Of a stretch of DNA of 43,310 nucleotides, positions 7,317 to 16,537 are shown one piece after another. The notes beneath the pieces are model-generated. The model ran no database searches. It had not been told where the DNA came from and saw nothing but the letters and a program-made list of their open reading frames with translations. Position numbers and translations under genes: made by a program. The DNA is from Paludibacter sp. (lineage in GTDB: Bacteria > Bacteroidota > Bacteroidia > Bacteroidales > Paludibacteraceae): contig JAQUYE010000019.1 in the NCBI GenBank assembly GCA_028691965.1, forward strand, positions 1-43,310. The letters are read 5' to 3'. The stretch's first letter is position 1. Every line of letters starts with the position of its first letter.

Positions 7317-7346
7317 AAAGGTTGAACGCAATGTTCAACCTTTTTT
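7317..7346 (+). terminator. Rho-independent terminator after tRNA-Val pair
   Basis: AAAGGTTGAAC (7317-7327) and GTTCAACCTTT (7333-7343) form a perfect 11-bp stem around a 5-base loop, followed by a T-tract to 7346. Confidence 0.9.
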
Positions 7347-7385
7347 ATTTTAAGCCAAAATGATGGTTATCTGTGAATAATCTTG

Positions 7386-7393
7386 TAAATTTG
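7386..7393 (+). promoter_or_regulatory. -7 promoter box for gltX
   Basis: TAAATTTG matches TAnnTTTG 29 bp before the gltX ATG and downstream of the tRNA terminator, so gltX has its own promoter. The -33 region (GATGG) is weak. Confidence 0.6.
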
Positions 7394-7422
7394 CGTTCTA
7401 TTATTCAATTTTTTAGTTCAAC

Positions 7423-8949
7423 ATGAGAAAAGTCAGAGTGAGATTTGCTCCCAGTCCGACCGGCCCCCTGCATATCGGAGGTGTTCGTACTGCTTTGTAT
7501 AACTACTTATTTGCCCGTAAACACGGTGGTGATATGCTCCTGCGTATCGAGGATACTGATTCGGCCCGCTTTGTTCCCGGTGCAGAAGATTATATTGTTG
7601 AGGCCCTGGACTGGCTGGGCATCACCATCGATGAAGGAGTAGGTGCAGCCACTGAAGGAACGCATGCTCCCTATCGCCAAAGCGAACGGAAAGCGATCTA
7701 TCGTCAGTATGTGGATCAGTTATTAGAAGCAGGGAAGGCCTATATAGCTTTCGACACTCCTACCGAACTGGAGGTTAAACGTGCTGAGATTGCCAATTTC
7801 CAGTACGACGCTTCTACCCGTATGTCGATGCAAAATTCGCTGACACTTCCGGCCGACGAAGTGGCAAGGAAAATAAGCGAAGGGGAGAATTATGTTGTTC
7901 GTATAAAGATAGAACCCAATCAGGATATACTTGTAAACGACCTGATTCGTGGTGAGGTGAGTATTAACTCGTCGGTTATTGATGATAAGGTGTTGTATAA
8001 GGCTTCCGACGAATTGCCGACCTATCATCTTGCCAATGTGGTGGATGATCATTTGATGGAGATTACGCATGTGATTCGCGGTGAAGAGTGGTTACCCTCG
8101 GCGCCCCTGCATGTGTTACTATACCGTTACCTGGGCTGGGAAGCTGAGATGCCTGCCTTCGCCCATTTACCTTTGTTGTTGAAACCCGACGGAAACGGAA
8201 AGCTGAGCAAACGCGACGGTGATCGTCTTGGATTCCCGGTGTTCCCGCTCAACTGGAACGACCCGAAATCGGGCGACCTGTCATCCGGTTATCGCGAAGC
8301 CGATTATTTTCCTGAAGCTGTTGTTAACTTCCTTGCCTTCCTGGGATGGAACCCGGGTACCGAACAGGAAATCTTCTCCATGGAAGAACTGATTGAAGCT
8401 TTCTCGCTCGACCGCGTTAGCAAAAGCGGGGCTAAATTCGATTTTGAAAAGGGAAAATGGTTTAATCACCAGTACCTGCAGCTAAAGTCGGTTGACGAAA
8501 TTACCGACCTGTTTCAGCATTATTTAATTGAATCAAAAGATCTTATTGAAGATAGTGATAAGGTTCGGAAAGTGGTAGAGCTGGTACGCGAACGTGCCCA
8601 CTTTGTCCATGAACTCTGGGATCAGTCTTACTTCTTCTTTACTGCTCCCGACGAATACCTGGAAGCAGATGTGAAGAAACGCTGGAAGGCGGATTCGCCC
8701 ATCCATATGCGGGAATTGTCGGAACTCCTCGAAAGACAGGATGATTTTAGTGCTGCTGTTACCGAAGAACTGGTGAAGAACTGGTTACAGGAAAAGGGGT
8801 ACGGTATGGGTGCAGTGATGAATGCTTTCCGACTCAGCATAGTGGGTGCTTCAAGAGGTCCGCATATGTTCGATATCATCGGACTTATCGGAAAGGATGA
8901 AACCCTCCGTCGACTTCGTCGGGCGGTAAATGTATTGGGAGCCAACTAA
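7423..8949 (+). CDS. gltX: Glutamyl-tRNA synthetase
   Basis: A 508-residue class I aminoacyl-tRNA synthetase that charges tRNA-Glu (and possibly tRNA-Gln, if an amidotransferase is used). The N-terminal Rossmann fold has the HIGH-type motif HIGG at residues 17-20 in [19 protein letters not shown]. The KMSKS-type motif is KLSKR at 260-264. The zinc-free middle domain and C-terminal helical anticodon-binding domain follow with normal length. It has its own promoter box and sits directly after the tRNA-Val pair. The next gene begins five bases after its stop. Confidence 0.98.
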   Translation: MRKVRVRFAPSPTGPLHIGGVRTALYNYLFARKHGGDMLLRIEDTDSARFVPGAEDYIVEALDWLGITIDEGVGAATEGTHAPYRQSERKAIYRQYVDQLLEAGKAYIAFDTPTELEVKRAEIANFQYDASTRMSMQNSLTLPADEVARKISEGENYVVRIKIEPNQDILVNDLIRGEVSINSSVIDDKVLYKASDELPTYHLANVVDDHLMEITHVIRGEEWLPSAPLHVLLYRYLGWEAEMPAFAHLPLLLKPDGNGKLSKRDGDRLGFPVFPLNWNDPKSGDLSSGYREADYFPEAVVNFLAFLGWNPGTEQEIFSMEELIEAFSLDRVSKSGAKFDFEKGKWFNHQYLQLKSVDEITDLFQHYLIESKDLIEDSDKVRKVVELVRERAHFVHELWDQSYFFFTAPDEYLEADVKKRWKADSPIHMRELSELLERQDDFSAAVTEELVKNWLQEKGYGMGAVMNAFRLSIVGASRGPHMFDIIGLIGKDETLRRLRRAVNVLGAN

Positions 8950-8953
8950 GACT

Positions 8954-10273
8954 ATGCCGAGACCCAGGGTTCTAATAATTACCTATTACTGGCCTCCTTC
9001 GGGAGGTGCCGGGGTGCAGCGCTGGGTGAAGTTTACCAGGTACCTGCGCGACTTTGGCTGGGAGCCTGTAGTCTATATCCCCGAGAACCCCGAATATCCG
9101 GCACTGGATGCTACTTTTGCGAACGACTTGCCCGAAGGGCTGGAAGTGCTTAAACGTCGGATATGGGAACCTTATAGTATCTATCGTAAATTAACCGGAA
9201 AAGGTGACCAGCCTATCAATGCTGGCTTTATATCCGAAAACGGAAAAAAAGGCTGGAAGGATAAACTGTCCATCCGCATCCGTGGTAATCTGCTGATACC
9301 TGATCCGAGAATGTTCTGGATTCGTCCCTCGGTTCGCTACCTCAGCCGGTATTTGCATGAGCATCCTGTTCAAGCCATCGTAACTACCGGTCCGCCGCAT
9401 TCGATGCACCGCATCGGATATGGTATAAAAAAGCAGTTCCCCGGTTTACCCTGGGTGGCCGACTTCCGTGATCCGTGGACGAATATCGACTTTTATCACG
9501 AATTAGGACTTACCCGCTTGTCGGATGCTATTCACCACCGCATGGAGCGACAGGTGGTGCAGTCGGCCGATGCTGTTGTAGTTGTTTCAGTTGGTATGAA
9601 AGAAGAATTCAGCTTGCTGAACCCCAACCGGCTGGTGATGATCCCCAACGGGTTTGATACCGCTGATGTGCAACCGACCGGTGCAGCCCCTGATCAGCAG
9701 TTTACCATATCGCATATCGGTACCATGAATGCTGCCCGCAATCCGGAAGTTATCTGGAAGGCTATCCGGCAGTTGTGCGACGAGAATATCTTCTTCAAAA
9801 AGGATGTGAAGATACAACTGATCGGAAAGGTCGATTTCTCGGTGCTCGAATCACTGAAGCACTACGACCTGGAGGAGAAGGCCGAAAAAACGGATTACCT
9901 GCCGCATGCTGAAGCAATACAACGCCAGCAATCGTCGCAGGTTTTGCTGTTGATCATTAATAATACGCCGAATGCCAAAGGCATACTCACCGGTAAGTTC
10001 TTCGAATACATTGCTTCGGGCAGACCGGTATTGGGAGTGGGACCGTCGGATGGTGATGCGGCACAGGTACTCAACGAGACTGGTGCAGGCAGGATGATTG
10101 ATTACGAAGATCTTGAAACTGCAAAAAAAGTGCTGCTCGAATGGTATGCCTTGTACCAGGAGAATCGCCTGAAAGTAGCAACTGCGAATGTTGATAAATA
10201 TTCACGTCGCTCGCTCACCGGGAAGCTCACAGAATTACTGCAGGAACTACATGATAAACACGCTACAACATGA
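8954..10273 (+). CDS. Glycosyltransferase family 4-like protein
   Basis: A 439-residue GT-B glycosyltransferase. The N-terminus RVLIITYYWPPSGGAGVQR is the donor/acceptor opening typical of Bacteroidetes GT4 enzymes, and the second Rossmann half includes TISHIGTMNAARNPEVIWKA. The family EX7E-like region follows (GKFFEYIASGRPVLGVGPSD), in which the glutamate of FFEYIA is expected to contact the nucleotide sugar. I chose ATG 8954 over an ATG 24 bases earlier inside gltX because conserved sequence starts right after it. Its stop overlaps the wecB start (ATGA at 10270). It is the first gene of a glycan-synthesis cluster; the sugar transferred cannot be read from the sequence. Confidence 0.88.
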   Translation: MPRPRVLIITYYWPPSGGAGVQRWVKFTRYLRDFGWEPVVYIPENPEYPALDATFANDLPEGLEVLKRRIWEPYSIYRKLTGKGDQPINAGFISENGKKGWKDKLSIRIRGNLLIPDPRMFWIRPSVRYLSRYLHEHPVQAIVTTGPPHSMHRIGYGIKKQFPGLPWVADFRDPWTNIDFYHELGLTRLSDAIHHRMERQVVQSADAVVVVSVGMKEEFSLLNPNRLVMIPNGFDTADVQPTGAAPDQQFTISHIGTMNAARNPEVIWKAIRQLCDENIFFKKDVKIQLIGKVDFSVLESLKHYDLEEKAEKTDYLPHAEAIQRQQSSQVLLLIINNTPNAKGILTGKFFEYIASGRPVLGVGPSDGDAAQVLNETGAGRMIDYEDLETAKKVLLEWYALYQENRLKVATANVDKYSRRSLTGKLTELLQELHDKHATT

Positions 10274-11340
10274 AACGAATTATGACCATAGTAGGTGCCC
10301 GTCCTCAGTTTGTGAAGGCAGCAACCCTTAGCAGGGAGTTTGCCCGGGTGGGGATAGAAGAGAAGATAATACATACCGGACAGCATTTCGATGCGAATAT
10401 GTCGGAGGTGTTCTTTACCGAGATGGAAATCCCAAAGCCCTCCTATCAGCTCGATATAAACGGAGTCGGGCACGGAGCTATGACAGGGCGCATGCTCGAA
10501 GGTATAGAAACAATATTGCTCAATGAAAAGCCGGATGCGGTATTGGTGTACGGCGATACGAATTCGACCCTTGCCGGAGCACTGGCAGCTGCCAAACTGC
10601 ATATTCCGGTGGTACATGTGGAAGCCGGCCTGCGTTCGTTTACTATGCAGATGCCCGAAGAGATTAACCGGATTCTGACCGACCGTATCTCAACCGTCTT
10701 GTTTTGTCCAACAGATACAGCACTCAACAACCTCGCCGCCGAAAGATTTGACAAACTGCCCGTCACCATTATAAAGAATGGCGATGTGATGCAGGATGCG
10801 GCTCTCTTTTATGCTCAGAAGGCAGCCGAAAAGGCTACGGTTATGAAGCAACTGCCGGTACAGCAATTCGCATTGGCTACGGTACACCGTCAGGAAAATA
10901 CCGACGATCCGTCCAAACTAAAAGAGATAGTAGAGGGCCTGAATGTCCTTCATCGCGAACTGCCGGTAGTGCTGCCCTTGCACCCCCGTACCCGTAACAT
11001 CCTTAATCAATCGGGCTTAAAGGTCGATTTTATAACCATCGATCCGGTTGGTTATTTTGATATGATTAGTCTGCTGCAACACTGCGACCTGGTAATTACC
11101 GATAGCGGAGGAGTGCAGAAGGAGGCTTTCTTCTTTGGGAAGCATTGCATCACCCTGCGCGAACAGACCGAGTGGGTAGAGCTGGTGGAACAGGGCTATA
11201 ACCGACTGGCAGGAAGTGATCCGGAATTGTTGATGAGTGCATATCGTCATTTCATGCAACACCGGTCCGACTTTACAGTCGACCTCTACGGTAAAGGAAA
11301 AGCAGCTGCTATGGCTGTGGAGTGGATAAATGCGTGGTAG
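10270..11340 (+). CDS. wecB: UDP-N-acetylglucosamine 2-epimerase (non-hydrolysing)
   Basis: A 356-residue enzyme that interconverts UDP-GlcNAc and UDP-ManNAc for surface polysaccharide synthesis. Motifs of the WecB family are clear: GARPQFVKAATL at the N-terminus, GDTNSTLAGALAA with D96, HVEAGLRS with E118, MPEEINRILTD with E131, TVHRQEN with H206, and ITDSGGVQKEAFFFGK near the C-terminus. These correspond to the catalytic and UDP-binding residues known in the E. coli enzyme. It overlaps the preceding glycosyltransferase by four bases. No UDP-ManNAc dehydrogenase (WecC) is present in the window, so UDP-ManNAc may be used directly or processed by enzymes encoded elsewhere. Confidence 0.95.
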   Translation: MKRIMTIVGARPQFVKAATLSREFARVGIEEKIIHTGQHFDANMSEVFFTEMEIPKPSYQLDINGVGHGAMTGRMLEGIETILLNEKPDAVLVYGDTNSTLAGALAAAKLHIPVVHVEAGLRSFTMQMPEEINRILTDRISTVLFCPTDTALNNLAAERFDKLPVTIIKNGDVMQDAALFYAQKAAEKATVMKQLPVQQFALATVHRQENTDDPSKLKEIVEGLNVLHRELPVVLPLHPRTRNILNQSGLKVDFITIDPVGYFDMISLLQHCDLVITDSGGVQKEAFFFGKHCITLREQTEWVELVEQGYNRLAGSDPELLMSAYRHFMQHRSDFTVDLYGKGKAAAMAVEWINAW

Positions 11341-11392
11341 ATTTTAGTATCCCGTTATTTTTCACGTATTTTACACTTCAAAGTAACCGTAT

Positions 11393-12466
11393 ATGTTTTA
11401 TCACTTTTTTACCGGCGAAAGCAATTATAGTAAAGCATTCCTGGAGCTATTAGAGAAAATAGCCAATCCTGCCGAGCACCTGATCGTGTTTGGCTTTGCA
11501 CGCAGGCAGAATAAAGGTATCCGTTACTCTGAGAAACTGGCAGGTAGAATTAAGTACCTTACAAAAGCAGGTGATTTGCTGTATGTGGTGAAACATCTTC
11601 CTGCGGCCGACTGGATATACCTTCATTACCTGGCCTATGATCCTTCGCTGCTATACTGGTCGTTAAACAAATCCCTTGTTCAACGCAGCACCTGGGTAGT
11701 GTGGGGTAACGATATCTATTCTTATTATAAACGAAACAAGAATCTCAAAACCCGCATATACGAGGTCTTACGTAAGCGTATTATTTCAAATTTTACAGAG
11801 ATTGCCGCCTTTGTAGAGGAAGATTATGACCTTATCAAAAAGCTATACACTACCAGGGCCGGATACATTCCTATTCTGTATCCTATTCCTGTAAATACCG
11901 AACACCTGGATGCAGCAAAGGCAACGAGCTCATCTGAATGTCCTGTTTTCCTGATTGGGAACTCCGGCGATCCTTCCAATCTTCACCTTGAAATGATTGA
12001 TTACCTGGGTCGTTTTTCTACCGAAGAGTTTATTGTTAAGTGTCCGTTGTCGTATGGTGCCGGTGTGAACTATCAGGCAAAAGTAATCGAATACGGGAGG
12101 AAAGTGCTGGGCGATAAGTTTGTGCCGGTAACGGAGTTTATGGATGCCGAAGCCTATGCACGCTTACTGGCCGGTGTTGATGTGGCATTAATGAATCACC
12201 GCCGGCAACAGGGACTGGGTAATATTATGGCATTGATGTACCTGGGTCGTAAGGTATACCTGCGCTCCGATATTAGTTCCTATTATTATTTCAGGCGCAA
12301 TAAGCTGGAAGTATATGCTATTGAAACCATTCCCACACTCAGTTACGAGGAGCTTGTTCGTCCCGTTGAGGATGCGGAACATACAATCCCGTTGATTTCG
12401 GAACTTCTTTCTTTCACGAATTATAAGCAACTTTGGAGTCACCTTCTTAATAAACACATCTCATGA
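11393..12466 (+). CDS. TDP-Fuc4NAc:lipid II transferase (WecF-like) glycosyltransferase
   Basis: A 357-residue protein that resembles the WecF/RffT family (glycosyltransferase family 56). In enterobacteria that family adds 4-acetamido-4,6-dideoxygalactose to the lipid-linked common antigen intermediate. Supporting stretches are the short N-terminus MFYHFFTGESNYSKAFLELL, WVVWGNDIYSYYKRNKN, and the C-terminal donor-binding segment ALMNHRRQQGLGNIMALMYLGRKVYL, which is very characteristic. The next two genes encode a sugar aminotransferase and an acyltransferase, the enzymes needed to make a 4-acetamido sugar, and this supports the call. It lies 52 bp after wecB and overlaps the aminotransferase start by four bases. 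Donor and acceptor in this organism are inferred. Confidence 0.8.
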   Translation: MFYHFFTGESNYSKAFLELLEKIANPAEHLIVFGFARRQNKGIRYSEKLAGRIKYLTKAGDLLYVVKHLPAADWIYLHYLAYDPSLLYWSLNKSLVQRSTWVVWGNDIYSYYKRNKNLKTRIYEVLRKRIISNFTEIAAFVEEDYDLIKKLYTTRAGYIPILYPIPVNTEHLDAAKATSSSECPVFLIGNSGDPSNLHLEMIDYLGRFSTEEFIVKCPLSYGAGVNYQAKVIEYGRKVLGDKFVPVTEFMDAEAYARLLAGVDVALMNHRRQQGLGNIMALMYLGRKVYLRSDISSYYYFRRNKLEVYAIETIPTLSYEELVRPVEDAEHTIPLISELLSFTNYKQLWSHLLNKHIS

Positions 12467-13551
12467 TTAATGTCACAAAGACCTATCTTCCGAATCGGGA
12501 AAAGTTTAACTGCTACGTCGACCAGATCTTTGAAAGCGGATGGTTAACCAATAACGGTAGGGTGTTGCAGGAGCTGGAACGCCAACTGGCGGCTTACCTG
12601 GGTGTGGAGCATTTGTTGCTGGTATCCAACGGTACGCTTGCCCTGCAGATTGCCTACAAGGCCCTGGGCATCACAGGAGAGGTGCTTACCACTCCCTTTT
12701 CGTTTGTTGCCACCACCAGCTCGCTGGTATGGGAAAACCTGACACCCGTATTTGTAGATATCGACCCGGTGAGTTTTAATATTGATCCGGATAAACTGGA
12801 AGCAGCTATTACCGAGCGGACAACGGCCATCCTGCCGGTGCATGTGTTTGGCAATGCCTGTGAAGTAGAAAAGATTGATGAGTTGGCTCAGCGCAGGGGT
12901 TTGAAAGTAATCTATGATGCTGCTCATGCCTTTAGTGTGAACCGTAACGGAAAGAGTCTTCTTAACTATGGTGATGCTTCGGTGTTAAGTTTTCACTCCA
13001 CAAAGATATTCCACACCATCGAAGGGGGAGCTATCATTTTTAAACGGAAGGAAGATTATGAGAAGGCTTGCCTGATGATTAACTTCGGGATATCCGACTA
13101 CGACAAGGTGGATATGCTGGGAATTAATTGTAAGATGAACGAGTTCCAGGCTGCCATGGGATTATGCGTGCTGTCGGAGATGGACGATATACTGGAAGGC
13201 AGAAAGCGTGTGTGGGAGAAGTACCGCGCGTATTTCGCCCGGCACGGGGGTGTTGCCCTTCAACAACTTCATCCCGGCTTTAGTGATAACTATGCCTATT
13301 TCCCTGTAGTGCTTAAGGACGAGGCTACACTGCTGGCAGTTAAAAGTGAGTTGAATAGTCTCAATATCAATCCCCGACGGTATTTTTATCCTTCGCTGAA
13401 TACGCTCGGTTACCTCGAAGCCACGATGCCCTGCCCGCTTTCGGAATCGCTGGCATCCCGTATTTTATGTCTCCCCTTGTATGCCGACTTACCCGCTGAG
13501 TCACAGGAGATGATATGTTCAATAATAAGTAAACACACAACAGAAGCATGA
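12463..13551 (+). CDS. DegT/DnrJ/EryC1/StrS-family sugar aminotransferase (WecE-like)
   Basis: A 362-residue PLP-dependent aminotransferase acting on nucleotide-linked keto-sugars. The PLP lysine is K181 in SFHSTKIFHTIEGGA, the pyridine-nitrogen aspartate is D152 in IYDAAHAFS, and the N-terminal SGWLTNNGRVLQELE segment is typical of the family. Together with the WecF-like gene upstream and the acyltransferase downstream, it probably makes a 4-amino-4,6-dideoxyhexose (dTDP-linked, as in WecE). The exact substrate, a 3- or 4-keto sugar, cannot be fixed from sequence alone. It is joined to both neighbours by four-base ATGA overlaps. Confidence 0.9.
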   Translation: MINVTKTYLPNREKFNCYVDQIFESGWLTNNGRVLQELERQLAAYLGVEHLLLVSNGTLALQIAYKALGITGEVLTTPFSFVATTSSLVWENLTPVFVDIDPVSFNIDPDKLEAAITERTTAILPVHVFGNACEVEKIDELAQRRGLKVIYDAAHAFSVNRNGKSLLNYGDASVLSFHSTKIFHTIEGGAIIFKRKEDYEKACLMINFGISDYDKVDMLGINCKMNEFQAAMGLCVLSEMDDILEGRKRVWEKYRAYFARHGGVALQQLHPGFSDNYAYFPVVLKDEATLLAVKSELNSLNINPRRYFYPSLNTLGYLEATMPCPLSESLASRILCLPLYADLPAESQEMICSIISKHTTEA

Positions 13552-14117
13552 TGGAAACAAGTTTTTACACGGAAAGTGAATTGGCTGCCCTGGGTTTTAA
13601 GCAGATTGGCAAGCAGGTAATGATTAGCCGTAAAGCTTCTGTTTACAGTCCTGAGAAGATCAGTATCGGCGACCATGTGCGCATCGACGACTTTTGTATC
13701 CTGAGCGGTAATATTACCATTGGTTCGTATATCCATATTTCGGCCTATACTGCTTTGTACGGTCGCTATGGCATTGTGCTCGAAGATTTTGTAACGATAT
13801 CGGGACGGGTAATTGTGTATAGTCAGAACGACGATTACTCGGGATCGCATCTTACAAATCCGATGGTGCCAGTGGAGTATACCAATATTACCGGTGCTGA
13901 GGTAGTCTTTAAAAAACATGCCATTGTTGCCTCCGGTTCGGTTATCTTACCCGGCGTATGCATGCACGAAGGTGCCTGCCTGGGTGCCATGAGTATGGCG
14001 AAGACCGATATTCCCGAATGGACTATCTATGCAGGTATTCCTGCCAAAAAGGTGTCGCAGCGGGATCGTAAGATACTGGAGCTTGAACAGCAAATGAAAC
14101 AGAACTACGGTCGTTGA
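13548..14117 (+). CDS. Hexapeptide-repeat (left-handed beta-helix) acyltransferase
   Basis: A 189-residue O- or N-acetyltransferase of the LacA/WbbJ type. From about residue 30 it shows repeated hexapeptide turns (ISIGDHV, ITIGSYI, IVLEDFV, ASGSVILPGVCM, ACLGAMSM), and it ends with the typical YAGIPAKKV followed by a short helical tail. Coming after a sugar aminotransferase, it may acetylate the 4-amino sugar, which would parallel WecD by role although not by fold. An O-acetyltransferase role is equally possible. The last 13 bases overlap the 3' end of the convergent flippase gene. Two ATGs are adjacent at the start; the first overlaps the upstream stop. Confidence 0.87.
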   Translation: MMETSFYTESELAALGFKQIGKQVMISRKASVYSPEKISIGDHVRIDDFCILSGNITIGSYIHISAYTALYGRYGIVLEDFVTISGRVIVYSQNDDYSGSHLTNPMVPVEYTNITGAEVVFKKHAIVASGSVILPGVCMHEGACLGAMSMAKTDIPEWTIYAGIPAKKVSQRDRKILELEQQMKQNYGR

Positions 14118-15571
14118 AAGGGTGATTTAACCAGCAAAAGCTTGCTTATAATGAAGGTCCGGAAGTTGTCGTACATCGACCGGAAGAAGACCCTTACAAT
14201 TACCAGGTACAGAAGCGCAGCTCCCGCCAGTTGAGTAGCAAGGGTGGCTGCTACCGGCCAGTTAAGCAGGTTGATGAGTGCGGCTGCAGTGCCAACAAGT
14301 ATACCGGTAATGATGCCCGGAAGCAGGTTGAGCAGTTGTTGCCCGACCGGCTGATTCAGTTCTTTTTTAACAAACCATACCGATACAGGATAGGCGAGGA
14401 GCGAGCCTGCCACATAGGCCGAAAGCATATATACTATTCCCTGTTGGTATAGCAAAAAGATGCCTGTAACGATCAGCAATTTCTTTATCAGTTCGATAGC
14501 CATTGTCTTGCCCGATTTGCCGCGTGCATTCAGGGCATTGATGTTCATAACATAAAAGGGGGTCAGTATCGACGCCAGACTCATCAGCTGAAAGTAGATG
14601 ACGGCAGGTTGGAATTTCTCAGTCCATATTACGGTGATAAGCGGAAATGCACTGGCTATCAGTACGCAGATAATGGGGATAGTTACCAGCGAAGTGCGGC
14701 GGATCATTTCTCCCAGGATGCGTCCGAAGCGGGGTATATCGTTTTGAACCTGCGAGAACAGCGCAAAGGTGCTGCCGGCAAAGATGGCCTGGAAGGTATA
14801 GCTGAAGGTTTCCGAAAGCTTATTCCCCTGCGCAAATTGTCCGACTTCTGCTTTCGGGTACGAGCGTCCGAGTATGATTATAAACAGATTGTTAAACAGG
14901 ATGTTGACCAGCGATGTGAACAGGATATTCAGACTAAACTTCCAGAGTTCGCGAATCACACGAAACTCTAACATGCCCGAGGGCTTCCATCGCACTGCAC
15001 TTCGCAACAGCACCATCTTCAGCAGGTGGTTTACCGATTGCTGTACGATGAGCGACCATACCCCGGCACCCAGAAATGCAGCTATGACTCCCAATCCGGC
15101 CCCCGTGAGTATAGCGATAATGTTTATTCGGGAGATTTGTTTGAAATCGAGTGCCCGGCTTAGCTGTACGTAGGGAATCAGATAACTGGAGTTAATGATG
15201 ACTACCAGCGACATCACGCGTATCAATGCCGTTAGCTGCGGCTGACGGAAAAAGTCGCTGATGCAGGGGGCCGAGAAGAAGAGCACCAGGTACAGGAGTG
15301 CTGCCGTGGTAAGGTTAAAATAATACACCGAAGTGTAATGACCTTTGTTAATTTCGGGCTGACGAATCAGTGCTTGTCCGAAACCACTTTCGACAAGGAT
15401 AAGGGAGATAGCCACAAAGATCATGATGATACCCATCGTACCGAAGTCTTCAGGGAGTAACAGCCGCGCGAACACCAGTCCTGAAAGAAACTGAATAATC
15501 TGCTGGCCAAACCTGTCGATAGTACTCCAGGTTATGGTGCTGACCATCTTCTGTTTCAGCGCATCACCCAT
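14105..15571 (-). CDS. Wzx-type polysaccharide flippase (MOP/PST family)
   Basis: A 488-residue integral membrane protein with about 12-14 hydrophobic helices, of the lipopolysaccharide/O-unit flippase group in the MOP superfamily. The N-terminus TITWSTIDRFGQQIIQFLSGLVFARLLLPEDFG is diagnostic for the WzxC-like branch. These proteins move lipid-linked oligosaccharides from the cytoplasmic to the periplasmic leaflet. It lies 12 bp after yitT on the minus strand and converges on the glycan cluster, overlapping the acyltransferase 3' end by 13 bp. It is a natural partner for the glycan made by that cluster, although it is transcribed with leuS and yitT. No Wzy polymerase or ligase is visible. 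Confidence 0.88.
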   Translation of the reverse strand: MGDALKQKMVSTITWSTIDRFGQQIIQFLSGLVFARLLLPEDFGTMGIIMIFVAISLILVESGFGQALIRQPEINKGHYTSVYYFNLTTAALLYLVLFFSAPCISDFFRQPQLTALIRVMSLVVIINSSYLIPYVQLSRALDFKQISRINIIAILTGAGLGVIAAFLGAGVWSLIVQQSVNHLLKMVLLRSAVRWKPSGMLEFRVIRELWKFSLNILFTSLVNILFNNLFIIILGRSYPKAEVGQFAQGNKLSETFSYTFQAIFAGSTFALFSQVQNDIPRFGRILGEMIRRTSLVTIPIICVLIASAFPLITVIWTEKFQPAVIYFQLMSLASILTPFYVMNINALNARGKSGKTMAIELIKKLLIVTGIFLLYQQGIVYMLSAYVAGSLLAYPVSVWFVKKELNQPVGQQLLNLLPGIITGILVGTAAALINLLNWPVAATLATQLAGAALLYLVIVRVFFRSMYDNFRTFIISKLLLVKSPFQRP

Positions 15572-15583
15572 TCAATTGGTGTT

Positions 15584-16510
15584 TTATTTGCTTTTAATCA
15601 TTTCGAACCCTTCGCCGTAAACTCCGATAACCGACGACTGAGAGATAAAGGCATTCGGATCTACTTCCTTTACAATCCGGAATACATTAATGGATTGATT
15701 CTTGCGAACCACCACTGTGATAACTTTAATAGGTTCCTTGCTGTACCATCCCATCCCGTCGAGTATCGTCACCCCGCGCCGCATTTCTGTATTGATGCGC
15801 GTTGCAATGGCTTCGTGGTGTTTGGTGAAGATGAAAAACTGTACCGACTGCCTTACCCCGTTAAGTACCATATCTACTGCAATGGTCGAAATGGTAAGGG
15901 TGGTAAGTCCGTATACAATCTTCTCAATACTCCCGAACTCAAGAAAGTAGGACGAAGCTATTATTAATACATCGGTATAGAGCAAGGCCCTGCCGGGTGT
16001 TATATTACGGTACTTGTTCACTATCTTGGCGATAATATCCGTTCCACCCGAACTGCCGTTGTTGAGGAAAACGAGTCCTATGCCGGTACCCATCAGTAAT
16101 CCTCCCAGTACACAGGCCATAAAGCCTTCGGTTTCGTTTACAAAGAATCCACGTTCGAACTCGGGTACCACTGAAAGGAAAAAGGTGAGCATGCCAACCC
16201 CTACAATTGTACGAAAGCTAAACTGCCAGCCGATTATTTTGATGGCAACCAACAGCAGAACTACATTGATGGATAAATAAACGACAAACATTGGAATACC
16301 TGTTGCATAATATACCAGGGCAGCTACGCCGGTAGCCCCACCTCCGGTAATCTGGTAGGGGAGCAACAAGCCCTTCCACGCCACTGCATACATCAGCAGG
16401 CCGATAGCGATCAGGATCCACTCCCTTACAAGAATAAATGTTTTCTTGCCGTGGGCTTTCAGCTGTTCGTGGTTAATGATTGTACCTTTATTTTTAATTG
16501 GTTCATCCAT
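15584..16510 (-). CDS. YitT-family membrane protein (DUF161/DUF2179)
   Basis: A 308-residue membrane protein. About five or six hydrophobic helices occupy residues 30-205 (ILIAIGLLMYAVAWKGLLLP, GGGATGVAALVYYATG, GIGLVFLNNGSSGGTDIIA). They are followed by a soluble ~80-residue DUF2179-type domain (RRGVTILDGMGWYSKEPIKVITVVVRKNQ). The GGGATG and SSGGTDI repeats are the signature of the YitT family, whose transport role is not established. The gene lies between leuS (27 bp upstream) and the flippase (12 bp downstream), so the three probably form one operon. Confidence 0.9.
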   Translation of the reverse strand: MDEPIKNKGTIINHEQLKAHGKKTFILVREWILIAIGLLMYAVAWKGLLLPYQITGGGATGVAALVYYATGIPMFVVYLSINVVLLLVAIKIIGWQFSFRTIVGVGMLTFFLSVVPEFERGFFVNETEGFMACVLGGLLMGTGIGLVFLNNGSSGGTDIIAKIVNKYRNITPGRALLYTDVLIIASSYFLEFGSIEKIVYGLTTLTISTIAVDMVLNGVRQSVQFFIFTKHHEAIATRINTEMRRGVTILDGMGWYSKEPIKVITVVVRKNQSINVFRIVKEVDPNAFISQSSVIGVYGEGFEMIKSK

Positions 16511-16537
16511 GTCAATGCTTCATTTAAAGAATATAAA

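Noticed and set aside
13410-13919. 169-residue minus-strand open frame
   Set aside because: It is a shadow of the aminotransferase and acyltransferase genes.
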